A DNA stretch of 64,000 nucleotides from an uncultured Candidatus Melainabacteria bacterium (GCA_934728585.1 CAKVDZ010000002.1:1-64000), one strand, 5' to 3'; positions 35,956 to 44,549 are shown, counted from the first letter of the stretch. Numbers and translations are program-made. The notes: a model not told the origin generated them from the sequence alone.

Positions 35956-36324
35956 CTAAATTACTTCTGGAGCCAAAGAAACAATTTTCATAAAGTTTTT
36001 GTCTCTTAACTCTCTTGCAACAGGTCCGAATACACGAGTTCCTCTTGGGTTGCCATCTTTGTTGATAATAACTGCAGCATTTTCATCAAATCTGATTACT
36101 GAACCATCTTGACGTTTGATATCTGCTTTTGTTCTTACAACAACTGCTCTTACAACTTCAGATTTTTTTACTGTCATGTTTGGAGTTGCATCTTTTACAG
36201 TTGCGATGATAACATCACCAACACCTGCAAATTTTTTGTTTGAGCTGCCCATAACACGGATTGTTAATAATTCTTTAGCACCTGTATTATCTGCTACTAC
36301 TAATCTTGATTCTTGTTGTATCAT
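35956..36324 (-). CDS. rplN: 50S ribosomal protein L14
   Basis: A 122-residue protein at the subunit interface, identified by MIQQESRLVVADNTGAKELL, GVGDVIIATVKDA and FGPVARELRDKNFMKIVSLAPEV. Length is standard. It lies between rpsQ and rplX in the conserved order. Confidence 0.98.
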   Translation of the reverse strand: MIQQESRLVVADNTGAKELLTIRVMGSSNKKFAGVGDVIIATVKDATPNMTVKKSEVVRAVVVRTKADIKRQDGSVIRFDENAAVIINKDGNPRGTRVFGPVARELRDKNFMKIVSLAPEVI

Positions 36325-36360
36325 TTTTTATCACCTTTTTGTTTACGTGCCAAGAGAAAA

Positions 36361-36606
36361 CTATTTTCTCTTTTCTACAATGTTCAAAACATTCCAACGT
36401 TTTCCGCCTGAAATTGGTTTTGATTCAATAATTCTGATTACATCGCCTTCTTCACATTGATTTTGTTCATCATGAGCTTTGTAATGTTTTGTTGTTTCCA
36501 TAATTTTTTTGTATTTTGGATGTGGTTCATAGTCTGCAACTTTTACAACAACTGTTTTGTCCATTTTGCTGCTTACTACAATACCTTGTTTTTCTTTCTT
36601 AGGCAT
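36361..36606 (-). CDS. rpsQ: 30S ribosomal protein S17
   Basis: Primary 16S rRNA binder of 81 residues with the OB-fold pattern GIVVSSKMDKTVVVKV and a middle KAHDEQNQCEEGDVIRI. Its start overlaps the rpmC stop by one base, indicating coupled translation. Confidence 0.97.
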   Translation of the reverse strand: MPKKEKQGIVVSSKMDKTVVVKVADYEPHPKYKKIMETTKHYKAHDEQNQCEEGDVIRIIESKPISGGKRWNVLNIVEKRK

Positions 36607-36797
36607 TATTTTTCCTCTTTTTCTTTAATAACTGTCTTAATTTGTGAAATGTAGTGTTTTGTCTTCGCAATTAAAGCTGTATTTTCTAATTTATTAGTTG
36701 CTTTTTGAACTCTTAAATCTAACAACTGTTTTTTGAAGTCAACAACTGCATTTTTCAATTCTTCAACTGTTTTTTCACGCATTTCTTGTAATTTCAT
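36606..36797 (-). CDS. rpmC: 50S ribosomal protein L29
   Basis: Small helical protein of 63 residues near the exit tunnel. It has the L29 pattern MKLQEMREKTVEELKN and KKQLLDLRVQKATNKLEN. AAAGGA precedes the ATG. It sits between rplP and rpsQ as usual. Confidence 0.96.
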   Translation of the reverse strand: MKLQEMREKTVEELKNAVVDFKKQLLDLRVQKATNKLENTALIAKTKHYISQIKTVIKEKEEK

Positions 36798-36812
36798 GTG
36801 TTTATTCCTTTA

Positions 36813-37229
36813 TTATTGAACAGGGTTCTTTTCAATTACTTTAACTTTGATAGGTAATTTTTGTGCTGCAAGTTCCAAAGCGTGAACTGCTGTTGCTCTA
36901 TCAAAATATTCAAGTTCGAATAGAATTCTGTTTGGTTTTACAACTGCTACCCAATATTCCAAGTTACCTTTACCTGAACCCATACGAGTTTCAGCAGGTT
37001 TTGCTGTAATTGGTTTATCTGGGAAAATTTTAATCCAAACGTTACCGCCACGTTTGATTTCACGAGTCATTGCACGACGTGCTGCTTCGATTTGACGGCT
37101 TGTAATCCAGCCTGGTTCTAATGCTTTCAATGCGTATGAACCGAATTCAAAGTTAACACCACGAGTTTCATGTCCTCTCATTCTGCCTTTTTGCATTTTG
37201 CGGTATTTTGTCTTTTTAGGTTGTAACAT
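36813..37229 (-). CDS. rplP: 50S ribosomal protein L16
   Basis: A 138-residue protein that helps position A-site tRNA. It begins MLQPKKTKYRKMQKGRMRG and has SRQIEAARRAMTREIKRGG and KPAETRMGSGKGNLEYWVA. Length is normal. It follows rpsC by 27 bases. Confidence 0.98.
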   Translation of the reverse strand: MLQPKKTKYRKMQKGRMRGHETRGVNFEFGSYALKALEPGWITSRQIEAARRAMTREIKRGGNVWIKIFPDKPITAKPAETRMGSGKGNLEYWVAVVKPNRILFELEYFDRATAVHALELAAQKLPIKVKVIEKNPVQ

Positions 37230-37256
37230 TTTATTTTACTCCTGTGTAATTAATTA

Positions 37257-37988
37257 TTATCCTTCAACTTCTGCTGCTGCTCTGCGTTTACCGCGTCTTG
37301 CACCAAGTTTTTCACCATCTTTTGATGATTTTGCTTTTACGTTTTCATCAGCTTTTTCGCCTGGCATTAAGTTACCTTTGAATACCCAAACTTTTACGCC
37401 AATTTTACCCATCATTGTATCAGCTTCTGCAAAACCGTAATCTACGTCTGCTCTTAATGTTTGTAGAGGAATTCTGCCTTCTTTTGCCCATTCACTACGA
37501 GCAATTTCAGCACCGCCTAAACGACCTGATACCATAACTTTAATACCTTGAGCTCCTGAACGCATTGTTCTTTGCATTGCTTGTTTCATAGCTCTACGGA
37601 AAGCTACACGTTTTTCTAATTGTTGTGCAATAGCTTCAGATACTAATTGTGCATCTGCGTTGATTCTTGCAACTTCAACTACGTTTAAGATTACTTGACG
37701 GTTAATATATTTTGAAACTTCTTGTTTTAGTTCTTCAATACCTTGACCGTTTCTGCCAACTACAATACCAGGTTTTGCTGTAACTACTGTAATTGTTGTG
37801 TTTTGAGCTTTTCTAGCTATTAAAATTCTTGATACGCCTGCTGCGTATAATTTTTTCTTAATGAATTTTCTGATTTTTGCATCTTCTGCAACAAATTGTC
37901 CGTATTCTTTTATTTTAGCATACCATGAGCTTACCCAAGGTCTAATTACGCCTACTCTAAATCCTGTTGGATGTGTTTTTTGTCCCAT
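37257..37988 (-). CDS. rpsC: 30S ribosomal protein S3
   Basis: A 243-residue protein at the mRNA entry channel. It opens MGQKTHPTGFRVGVIRPW, has a KH domain with KPGIVVGRNGQGIEEL, and the C-terminal signature GRLGGAEIARSEWAKEGRIP. The Lys/Arg-rich tail (about 220-243) is a little longer than in many relatives. Confidence 0.98.
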   Translation of the reverse strand: MGQKTHPTGFRVGVIRPWVSSWYAKIKEYGQFVAEDAKIRKFIKKKLYAAGVSRILIARKAQNTTITVVTAKPGIVVGRNGQGIEELKQEVSKYINRQVILNVVEVARINADAQLVSEAIAQQLEKRVAFRRAMKQAMQRTMRSGAQGIKVMVSGRLGGAEIARSEWAKEGRIPLQTLRADVDYGFAEADTMMGKIGVKVWVFKGNLMPGEKADENVKAKSSKDGEKLGARRGKRRAAAEVEG

Positions 37989-38000
37989 ATTATCTAATTC

Positions 38001-38339
38001 CTATTTTACTGTGTCACTAACTTTTAATGTTAAATGTGATGTACGTTTTAATCTTGAGTACATACGACCTTGTGCTCTTGGTCTTGCTCTTTTATAAGTA
38101 ACACTTTCGTCTGCAAATATTTCTGAAATTTTTAATTGTTCAGGATTTACACCGAATTGTTCTCTAGCATTTGCCACTGCAGCTTTTAAGTTCTTTTCAA
38201 CAACTCTTGCTGCAAAATATGGCATAAAACGTAACAAGTCTTGTGCTTCAATGACTTTTTTGCCACGAACTTCGTTGATTACTCTGCGAAGTTTGCGAGC
38301 TGTCATTTTAATATTTGATTGTTTTGCTTTAGCTTCCAT
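38001..38339 (-). CDS. rplV: 50S ribosomal protein L22
   Basis: A 112-residue protein lining the exit tunnel, with KMTARKLRRVINEVRGK at the start and the tunnel loop region YKRARPRAQGRMYSRLKRTSH. The length is standard and order is conserved (rpsS-rplV-rpsC). Confidence 0.98.
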   Translation of the reverse strand: MEAKAKQSNIKMTARKLRRVINEVRGKKVIEAQDLLRFMPYFAARVVEKNLKAAVANAREQFGVNPEQLKISEIFADESVTYKRARPRAQGRMYSRLKRTSHLTLKVSDTVK

Positions 38340-38373
38340 TGTTTTTATCCTTTTTATTTAAGTCTTTTATTCT

Positions 38374-38649
38374 CTACTTTTTAGCTGTTTTATCAGCAGC
38401 GTGACCTCTGAATAGTCTTGTTGGAGCGAATTCACCCAACTTATGACCAATCATTTGCTCTGTTACATAAACTGGAACGTGAGTTTTTCCGTTATGTACG
38501 GCAATTGTATGTCCTAGCATATCAGGACTAATCATAGAAGCTCTTGACCAAGTTTTAATAACTTTCTTTTCTGAATTTTCATTCATTTTAGCTATTTTCT
38601 TTTGTAATGCTTCTTCGATGTATGGTCCTTTTTTTAATGAACGTGCCAT
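38374..38649 (-). CDS. rpsS: 30S ribosomal protein S19
   Basis: A 91-residue head protein of the small subunit. It begins MARSLKKGPYIEEALQKK and contains SRASMISPDMLGHTIAVHNG and KLGEFAPTRLFRGH. GGAG precedes the ATG. Confidence 0.98.
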   Translation of the reverse strand: MARSLKKGPYIEEALQKKIAKMNENSEKKVIKTWSRASMISPDMLGHTIAVHNGKTHVPVYVTEQMIGHKLGEFAPTRLFRGHAADKTAKK

Positions 38650-38696
38650 TAATTTATTCTCCTTATACTTTGTTATCTTTTGTTTTTAGCTGTTAA

Positions 38697-39524
38697 CTAT
38701 TTTGTTCTACGTCTTACAATTAATTTATTAGAAGCTTTAGTAGATTTTCTAGTTTTGAAGCCAAGTGCAGGTTTGCCCCAAGGTGTTTTAGGGTGTCCAC
38801 CAGGACCTGTTTTACCTTCACCACCACCGTGAGGGTGATCGCAAGGGTTCATTGTAACACCACGTACTGTTGGTTTTACGCCCATGTAACGTTTACGACC
38901 TGCTTTACCAATGTGAATGTTTTTGAATTCAGAATTACCTAAAGCACCGATTGTTGCCATACATTCTTTTCTTACCATTCTCATTTCGCCTGAAGGTAAT
39001 TTGATTGTTACATAATTGCCTTCTTTAGCCATTAATTGTGCTGAGTTACCAGCTGAACGAACCATTTTAGCACCTCTGCCTGGTTCAAGCTCAATATTGT
39101 GAATAATTGTACCTAGAGGAATCAATTCTAATGGTAATGCGTTACCGTTTTGAATTGGAGCTTCTGGACCTGAAACAATTACGTCACCTACGTTCAAACC
39201 GTCTGGTGTTAAGATATATCTTTTTTCACCATCTGCGTAGAATACTAATGAAATTCTTACGTTTCTGTTTGGATCGTATTCAATTGTTTTAACTGTTGCA
39301 GGAACGCCAAATTTTTCACGTTTGAAGTCAATAACTCTGTAGTGTTGTTTAACACCGCCACCTTTATGACGGCAAGTAATTCTACCTGTGTTGTTACGAC
39401 CTGCTTTTTTTCTTAATGGTTTTAAAAGTGATTTTTCAGGAGTTGATGTTGTGATATCTTGATAATCACTTTTTGTCATACCTCTTTGTCCCGGAGATGT
39501 CGGATTAATTTTTCTAATACCCAT
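38697..39524 (-). CDS. rplB: 50S ribosomal protein L2
   Basis: L2 is needed for subunit association and peptidyl transfer. The 275-residue protein has NNTGRITCRHKGGGVKQHYR and the highly conserved MNPCDHPHGGGEGKTGPGGH, including the functionally important histidine. Length is normal. Confidence 0.98.
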   Translation of the reverse strand: MGIRKINPTSPGQRGMTKSDYQDITTSTPEKSLLKPLRKKAGRNNTGRITCRHKGGGVKQHYRVIDFKREKFGVPATVKTIEYDPNRNVRISLVFYADGEKRYILTPDGLNVGDVIVSGPEAPIQNGNALPLELIPLGTIIHNIELEPGRGAKMVRSAGNSAQLMAKEGNYVTIKLPSGEMRMVRKECMATIGALGNSEFKNIHIGKAGRKRYMGVKPTVRGVTMNPCDHPHGGGEGKTGPGGHPKTPWGKPALGFKTRKSTKASNKLIVRRRTK

Positions 39525-39543
39525 TTTTATTTGTCCTTTTTAA

Positions 39544-39852
39544 CTAAATTTCAACAAGTTCTTTAATTGGTTCGCCTTCGATAGTTACGATTGCTTTTTT
39601 AGAAGAATCTGTTCTACCAAATTTGTAACCCATTCTTTTTGCGTGAGATGGCATGTATACTGTTCTTACTTTTTTAACTTTTCTTCCAGGGAAAGCCATT
39701 TCAATTGCTTGTGCAATTTCAACTTTTGTAGCTTCCATGTTAACTTCGAAAGTATATTGACCGTCTTGCATTGCTTTGTATGATTTTTCTGTAATTAACG
39801 GTTTTTTAATTACATCATATAATTTTTCTTTGTTTGTTCTTGATGTACTCAT
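39544..39852 (-). CDS. rplW: 50S ribosomal protein L23
   Basis: Exit-site protein that docks trigger factor and SRP. The 102 residues include IKKPLITEKSYKAMQDGQY and VKKVRTVYMPSHAKRMGYK. Its start overlaps the rplD stop by one base. Confidence 0.97.
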   Translation of the reverse strand: MSTSRTNKEKLYDVIKKPLITEKSYKAMQDGQYTFEVNMEATKVEIAQAIEMAFPGRKVKKVRTVYMPSHAKRMGYKFGRTDSSKKAIVTIEGEPIKELVEI

Positions 39853-40493
39853 TATTGTAACCTTTCAGTGATTTCGTTAACTGCTGCTTCTGTAATGATT
39901 ACATTGTCAGCTTCTAACAAGTCTTTAACGTTTAAATTTGATGGTAATAATAATTTAACGCTTGGAATGTTTCTTGCAGCTAAAGCCAAGTTGTTGTTTT
40001 CAGCAGCTTTTACATCAGCGATAATTAAAATTTTACCAGCTACTTTTAATGAGTCTAAAACAGACATCATTAATTTTGTTTTTGGTTCTGCGATTGCTAA
40101 ATCTTTTACAACTACTAATTGTTCATTTCTAGCTGATAATGCAGATTTTAATGCTAATTGTCTAGCTTTTTGAGGCATAGAGAAAGAGTAATCTCTTGGT
40201 TTTGGTCCGAATGAAACACCACCACCAGCGAACAATGGAGATCTCAATGAACCAGCTCTTGCTCTACCAGTACCTTTTTGTTTCCAAGGTTTGCGACCAC
40301 CGCCTCTAACTTCTGCTCTTGTTTTAGCACAAGCTGAACCTTGTCTTGCGTTGTTCAATTGACGTCTTAATGCTAAGTGCATTACGTGTAAATTTGGTTC
40401 AACGCCAAAAACGCTTTCGTTTAATGAGATTGCACCAAGTTTTTCACCTGATGTACTCAATATTTCTTTTTCTTGTGTTTTTGCTTTTGCCAT
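39852..40493 (-). CDS. rplD: 50S ribosomal protein L4
   Basis: L4 lines the exit tunnel and in E. coli also represses the S10 operon. The 213-residue protein contains RGGGRKPWKQKGTGRARAGS and SPLFAGGGVSFGPKPRDYS, the conserved loop. It starts with MAKAKTQEKEIL and has normal length. Whether it regulates this operon through the leader of rpsJ is untested. Confidence 0.97.
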   Translation of the reverse strand: MAKAKTQEKEILSTSGEKLGAISLNESVFGVEPNLHVMHLALRRQLNNARQGSACAKTRAEVRGGGRKPWKQKGTGRARAGSLRSPLFAGGGVSFGPKPRDYSFSMPQKARQLALKSALSARNEQLVVVKDLAIAEPKTKLMMSVLDSLKVAGKILIIADVKAAENNNLALAARNIPSVKLLLPSNLNVKDLLEADNVIITEAAVNEITERLQ

Positions 40494-40542
40494 TTTTATA
40501 TGTCCTTATATTGTAATTATTTCTATTTTCTCGGTTAGTTAA

Positions 40543-41178
40543 TTAGTTCCATTTTGTTCTTGAAGGAACGATTGTTACTAATTTGCCTTCTGAACCAGGT
40601 ACTGAACCTTTGATTAAGATTAAGCTGTTTTCTGAATCAACTTTTACTAATTTTAATTTAGTAATTGTAACTCTTTCGTTACCCATGTTGCCAGCCATTC
40701 TTTTACCTTTGATAACTCTTGAAGGAGTTGTACCTGCACCGATTGAACCAGGTTCTCTGTGGTTTTTAGAACCGTGAGCCATTGGTCCTCTTGAGAAGTT
40801 GTGACGTTTTACTGTACCTTGGAAACCTTTACCGATTGAAGTACCAGTTACATCTACTTTTTGTACGTCATTCAAGAATGATAATTCGATTTGTTGACCT
40901 ACAGTGTAGTCTTGAGGATTATCAATTCTGAATTCTTGTAAATGACGGAAGTTGTCTAATTTGTTTTTTGTAAAGTGACCAACTTGAGCTTTTGTCAAGT
41001 GTTTTTCTTTTGCTGTTACAGTACCAACTTGAATAGCGTTGTATCCATCAGTTTCAACTGTTTTTACTTGTGTTACTACAAGTGGATCAACCTTTATTAC
41101 AGTTACTGGAACGGCTAAACCTTCATCGTTGAAAATTTGAGTCATTCCGACTTTCTTACCTATCACACCAAGTGTCAT
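40543..41178 (-). CDS. rplC: 50S ribosomal protein L3
   Basis: Early assembly protein of the large subunit, 211 residues. It begins MTLGVIGKKVGMTQIF and has KGFQGTVKRHNFSRGPMAHG and the GSIGAGTTPSRVIKGKRMAG block. GAAAGGA precedes the ATG. Unusually, a 159-base structured gap separates it from rpsJ. Confidence 0.98.
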   Translation of the reverse strand: MTLGVIGKKVGMTQIFNDEGLAVPVTVIKVDPLVVTQVKTVETDGYNAIQVGTVTAKEKHLTKAQVGHFTKNKLDNFRHLQEFRIDNPQDYTVGQQIELSFLNDVQKVDVTGTSIGKGFQGTVKRHNFSRGPMAHGSKNHREPGSIGAGTTPSRVIKGKRMAGNMGNERVTITKLKLVKVDSENSLILIKGSVPGSEGKLVTIVPSRTKWN

Positions 41179-41337
41179 AAATTTTCCTTTCTTTTTTGGG
41201 AGCGTAAAAACTTTCGTTTCTAGTCCGTCTGCTTGCGAGCGCTACGTGCCTTGTGAGCCTCTTACCTTTTACCCTTATTAGAGTCGTAGATCGCATTATA
41301 TGCATAATGCTTATTTAGTTTTACAGGGTGAACGAAA
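41179..41337 (-). other. Long structured gap between rpsJ and rplC
   Basis: No gene is seen. It contains a perfect seven-pair hairpin GCATTAT/ATAATGC with loop ATGC (41293-41310), a GC-rich stretch with GCTTGCGAGCGCT, and GGTAAGAGGC on the minus strand (41257-41266), shared with the rpsH leader. It may regulate rplC and downstream genes. Confidence 0.45.
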
Positions 41338-41649
41338 TTATAGTTTAACTTCGATATCTACACCTGCTGGTAAATCTAATCTACTCAACTCTTCAGTTGT
41401 CTGTTGAGTTGCTTCGTAAATATCGATAATGCGTTTGTGTGTTCTCATTTCAAAGTGTTCACGAGATTTTTTATCTACGTGAGGTGAACGCAATACACAA
41501 TAGATACGTCTTTTTGTAGGTAAAGGAATTGGTCCTGCAACTTTAGCGTCTGTTCTTTTTGCTGTTTCTACGATTTTGTCAGCTGATACGTCAATTAATT
41601 TGTGATCGTATGCTTTTAAACAAACTCTGATTCTTTGTCCTGTTGCCAT
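41338..41649 (-). CDS. rpsJ: 30S ribosomal protein S10
   Basis: First gene of the S10 cluster, 103 residues. It has QRIRVCLKAYDHKLIDVSADKIV at the start and GPIPLPTKRRIYCVLRSPHVDKKSREHFEMRTHKR in the middle, here quoted only to identify; S10 also acts with NusB in antitermination. AAAGG precedes the ATG. A strong promoter lies about 100 bases upstream with a hairpin-bearing leader. Confidence 0.97.
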   Translation of the reverse strand: MATGQRIRVCLKAYDHKLIDVSADKIVETAKRTDAKVAGPIPLPTKRRIYCVLRSPHVDKKSREHFEMRTHKRIIDIYEATQQTTEELSRLDLPAGVDIEVKL

Positions 41650-41671
41650 TTTTCTTTTTCCTTTATACTTC

Positions 41672-41690
41672 TATAACCCTACTGGTTATA
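41672..41690 (-). promoter_or_regulatory. Leader hairpin upstream of rpsJ
   Basis: TATAACC and GGTTATA pair perfectly around a five-base loop, 23 bases before the rpsJ ATG. A second possible stem lies at 41717-41738. These could be an autoregulation target or antitermination elements. Confidence 0.45.
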
Positions 41691-41748
41691 CTATTTTTAC
41701 CTTTCGTAACCACATGGCGATAAACCACTCGGCTACGCGTGTAAAAAA

Positions 41749-41777
41749 ATCTTATATCAAACAATTTCTGCTGTCAA
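41749..41777 (-). promoter_or_regulatory. Promoter of the S10 cluster
   Basis: On the minus strand a consensus -35 TTGACA (41772-41777) is 17 bases from TAAGAT (41749-41754). Transcription would start near 41742 and give a leader of about 92 bases before rpsJ. Confidence 0.8.
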
Positions 41778-41816
41778 CACTGATTTTTTACGTTTGTATA
41801 CTTTTCTTAATAATTT

Positions 41817-42488
41817 TTAAAATCCATTTCTGATTTTAATTTTATACACTGGAAATTCATCTCTATCTGTTACGTAGTGCGAATATTCAATGTCTGATTT
41901 TCGTTTTGCGTAGAATAAAGTTTTAATTGTTCCGTCTTTATCTGCGGTATTTAACGAATATCTGTAAAAATATTTGTCTGTATCGTTCAAAATCATAAAC
42001 CACTGTGTTTTTAGCGGAAGTTTTCGAACAGTAATTTCGTTATTTTCATCAAAATCAGAAATCAAAATTAATTTTGGATTACCTAAAATATGTTTAATTT
42101 CCTTGTTATTCATTGGAATTTCAATAAAAGCTTTATTCTTTTTATGATAAATAATTTCAAAGAATTTGTCATCAAAAATATGGTATGTAATCAATCGCCC
42201 ATGATACAAAAATTCATAATTTGAACCAGCTGGAGTGTAAACCTGACCTTTAGGAGAAACATATTCAGAATAACTTCCAGTGCCCTCAGAAACATATCTT
42301 GTAACCTCTAAAATATCTCTTTTCCAGTGATGTGGACGTTGATAATACCATTTGTTTGTAAAAAACGAATAGTAAATTAACTGACCGTCTGAAACTCCAC
42401 CATAAACTTCATCAACAGGTCTAGCTATCGCAACTGATGTACACAAGAACAGAAATATAAAAATTATTTTGAAAATATTTTTAAACAT
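41817..42488 (-). CDS. Secreted protein of unknown function
   Basis: A 223-residue protein with a signal peptide at about 1-22 (hydrophobic core IFKIIFIFLFLCTSVAIA). The mature part is rich in Tyr, Phe and Lys and looks like a beta-rich soluble domain with repeated short strands; no motif was recognised. Its start overlaps the end of the small Cys-rich gene by eight bases, so the two are probably co-translated. It is the last gene before the ribosomal cluster promoter. Envelope or periplasmic location is inferred from the signal only. Confidence 0.7.
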   Translation of the reverse strand: MFKNIFKIIFIFLFLCTSVAIARPVDEVYGGVSDGQLIYYSFFTNKWYYQRPHHWKRDILEVTRYVSEGTGSYSEYVSPKGQVYTPAGSNYEFLYHGRLITYHIFDDKFFEIIYHKKNKAFIEIPMNNKEIKHILGNPKLILISDFDENNEITVRKLPLKTQWFMILNDTDKYFYRYSLNTADKDGTIKTLFYAKRKSDIEYSHYVTDRDEFPVYKIKIRNGF

Positions 42489-42681
42489 GTTTTGACATAA
42501 CCTTAATAAAATTGGCTATAGAGCGGTCATAAGTTGCTTCACCAGCTGCTGTAAAAAAGCACCCTGGGATTTCGCCATTTTCTCTATGCGAGCGAACACA
42601 ATCACAACAAACACCTCTGTTTCTGCAAGTTGTGTAAGTACAAGAACAATCTAATTTATTTTCGTCTTTTTTGCATTCCAT
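42481..42681 (-). CDS. Small Cys-rich protein, DUF6485-like
   Basis: A 66-residue protein with eight or more cysteines arranged as C...C-x-C...C...C-C-x-x-C and a later GCFF. The pattern recalls the DUF6485 family (DKxx..CSCTYTTCRNRGVCC then NGEIPGCFF and YDRSIANF). Function is unknown; metal or Fe-S binding is plausible. It lies 68 bases after queH on the same strand and overlaps the next gene. GGAG precedes the ATG. Confidence 0.75.
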   Translation of the reverse strand: MECKKDENKLDCSCTYTTCRNRGVCCDCVRSHRENGEIPGCFFTAAGEATYDRSIANFIKVMSKHV

Positions 42682-42749
42682 AAAAAACTCCTTTTATTAT
42701 CTATTATTATATCAAAAGAAAACGATTATTATAAAATTTGTACTATTGT

Positions 42750-43298
42750 TTACAAATTTGTTCTTATACTAAACTTACAACCGCAATAATTTTGACGGTA
42801 CAAATTCAATTCTCGCGAAATTTTATTCGTTTTTAAAAAGCCATCTTTTTTCTTAAAATCTATTGCCAAATATTCTAAATCGTATTTTTTAGAAATTTTT
42901 CCGCCAATTTCAGAAAGTAAGGCAAAATTTTTATGCGGACTTATTACAATTGAAGTCGTAAACTTACCAAAACCAAGTTCTTTTGCTTTCTGCGCAGTTT
43001 TTTCTAAGCGCATTTCAAAACAAATATCACAACGCTTTCCTCGCTCTGGCTCATCTTCAAAGCCAACAACTTTTTTAAAATAATCATCTGGACAATATTC
43101 ATCAATAATTAGTTCGCATTTGTGATATTCACAAAGTGTTTTTTCTGCCTCTAAGCGTTTTTGATACTCAGTTTCTGGATAAATATTTGGGTTATAAAAG
43201 TAAACCACAGGTTCATAACCCATTTCGCGTAATTGCAAAATAGGATATGCAGAACAAATTCCGCAACAAGCATGAATTAAAACTTTATTATTTTGCAT
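42750..43298 (-). CDS. queH: Epoxyqueuosine reductase QueH
   Basis: QueH carries out the last step of queuosine synthesis in tRNA, replacing QueG in many anaerobes. The 182-residue protein has the conserved HACCGICSAYP (9-19), ERGKRCDICFEMRLE and a C-terminal QNYCGCKFS, the cysteines that ligate the Fe-S cluster and metal. Its start overlaps the VKOR fusion stop by 11 bases. Presence implies queuosine-modified tRNA; other que genes are not in the window. Confidence 0.93.
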   Translation of the reverse strand: MQNNKVLIHACCGICSAYPILQLREMGYEPVVYFYNPNIYPETEYQKRLEAEKTLCEYHKCELIIDEYCPDDYFKKVVGFEDEPERGKRCDICFEMRLEKTAQKAKELGFGKFTTSIVISPHKNFALLSEIGGKISKKYDLEYLAIDFKKKDGFLKTNKISRELNLYRQNYCGCKFSIRTNL

Positions 43299-44529
43299 GT
43301 TTCTTTTCTTTTGCGCCAGCTTTAATTAAGGCTTCTTTTAATTCAAAATCTGTCATGGCACCAACTAAAGGTTCTTTTTGTCCTTCAATAAAAATAACTG
43401 GAGTTCCCTTAACATCTAGCGCGACAGCATCATCGATATCTTTTAAAATTTTCTTAGCTATTTCTGGCTTTTCAACGTCAGCTTTTAACTTATCCAAATC
43501 TAAACCTTGTTGAATAGCTATCATCCAGACATCATAATCTGTTAGAGGCTGGCGCAAATAAATTTCTGAAGCAAAACCCCAATAGTTACCTTGAAGTTCT
43601 GCAGCCTCTGCATATTTAGCCAAGGCACAAGCACCTTGATGGAAAGCAGTAGTTAAATATTTATTACATTCTTGGTCTAGCGGATAATTGCGGTGATGAA
43701 CTTCTACATTATCCAATTCACTAATAACTTTATTTACAATAATGTTATAAACAGAGCAAATTGGACATCTGTAATCAGAAAAGATAGTGATTTTTACATC
43801 ACCATGTTCAACACCTAAAATATTTCCTCGAACTTCATAAGGATTAACCTGTTTTTCTCTTAATTTTACAAAGTGTTGTATTGATTTAGTTTTTTTAACG
43901 TGTGGTGCAAATTTGTACGTAACTGTTGAATATGTCAAAAATCCGACAGCGCACAACATTACAGCAACAAATGCAATTAGGTATTTCTTTATTTTTAATG
44001 CAGAAAACAAATCCAAAACTGAATCTTTAAAAATCCTAACAAAACCACCTTTTGAATAGTCCATCGCAAATAAACCGATTATCAAATTCAAAACGTAAGT
44101 AAACGCGCATAAAATACATAATTTTTTAATTTGAAATAAGCTTATGCATAGCAAAATTATTGAAATTGTAAAAGAAATAATACCTAATGCTGAAATATAT
44201 GAATAAGGATTTTTAAAGACTTCTAAAAATCTAAATAACCTATATTGAGAAAGTTTTTTAGATGACATTAATAATCCAATAAAGAAATACAAAAACATTC
44301 CCCAGAAAGCCAATGGCACACCTAAAAATTGCGAATCAACAGTTTTTGCAACTGAATCACAGTCAATAAATTTGTTTATTGAACAAAAGCTTGCTGGAGC
44401 GTTTGGAACGAAATTGGCATTATAATAAATTATTGCCAATTTAATTGTAGTTAAGAAGCCTATAAATGCTACAATTCCGATAGCAACTTTTTTCCAAATA
44501 GCAACCGTTCTACTTTCTTGATTTTCCAT
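43288..44529 (-). CDS. VKOR-thioredoxin fusion, disulfide bond formation
   Basis: A 413-residue membrane protein joining a vitamin K epoxide reductase domain (about 15-155, four or five membrane helices) to a periplasmic DsbA-like domain (about 235-405). VKOR cysteines are at about C49 and C57 in the loop (FCSINKFIDC) and the CILC pair at 138-141. The thioredoxin part has CPIC (255-258) and the cis-Pro TPVIF. Such fusions oxidise exported proteins with quinone as acceptor, replacing DsbB and DsbA. Cys-rich prepilins in this window could be clients; that is inference. Confidence 0.9.
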   Translation of the reverse strand: MENQESRTVAIWKKVAIGIVAFIGFLTTIKLAIIYYNANFVPNAPASFCSINKFIDCDSVAKTVDSQFLGVPLAFWGMFLYFFIGLLMSSKKLSQYRLFRFLEVFKNPYSYISALGIISFTISIILLCISLFQIKKLCILCAFTYVLNLIIGLFAMDYSKGGFVRIFKDSVLDLFSALKIKKYLIAFVAVMLCAVGFLTYSTVTYKFAPHVKKTKSIQHFVKLREKQVNPYEVRGNILGVEHGDVKITIFSDYRCPICSVYNIIVNKVISELDNVEVHHRNYPLDQECNKYLTTAFHQGACALAKYAEAAELQGNYWGFASEIYLRQPLTDYDVWMIAIQQGLDLDKLKADVEKPEIAKKILKDIDDAVALDVKGTPVIFIEGQKEPLVGAMTDFELKEALIKAGAKEKKHAK

Positions 44530-44549
44530 TTATAAACTCCTTTTATCTA

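Noticed and set aside
37198..40173. Antisense open frames within the ribosomal protein cluster
   Set aside because: They mirror well-conserved ribosomal genes, lack ribosome sites and encode no recognisable protein.
41723..41738. CGTAGCCGAGTGGTT in the S10 leader, similar to a tRNA D-arm
   Set aside because: No acceptor, anticodon or T-arm follows; it only forms a small hairpin within the leader.
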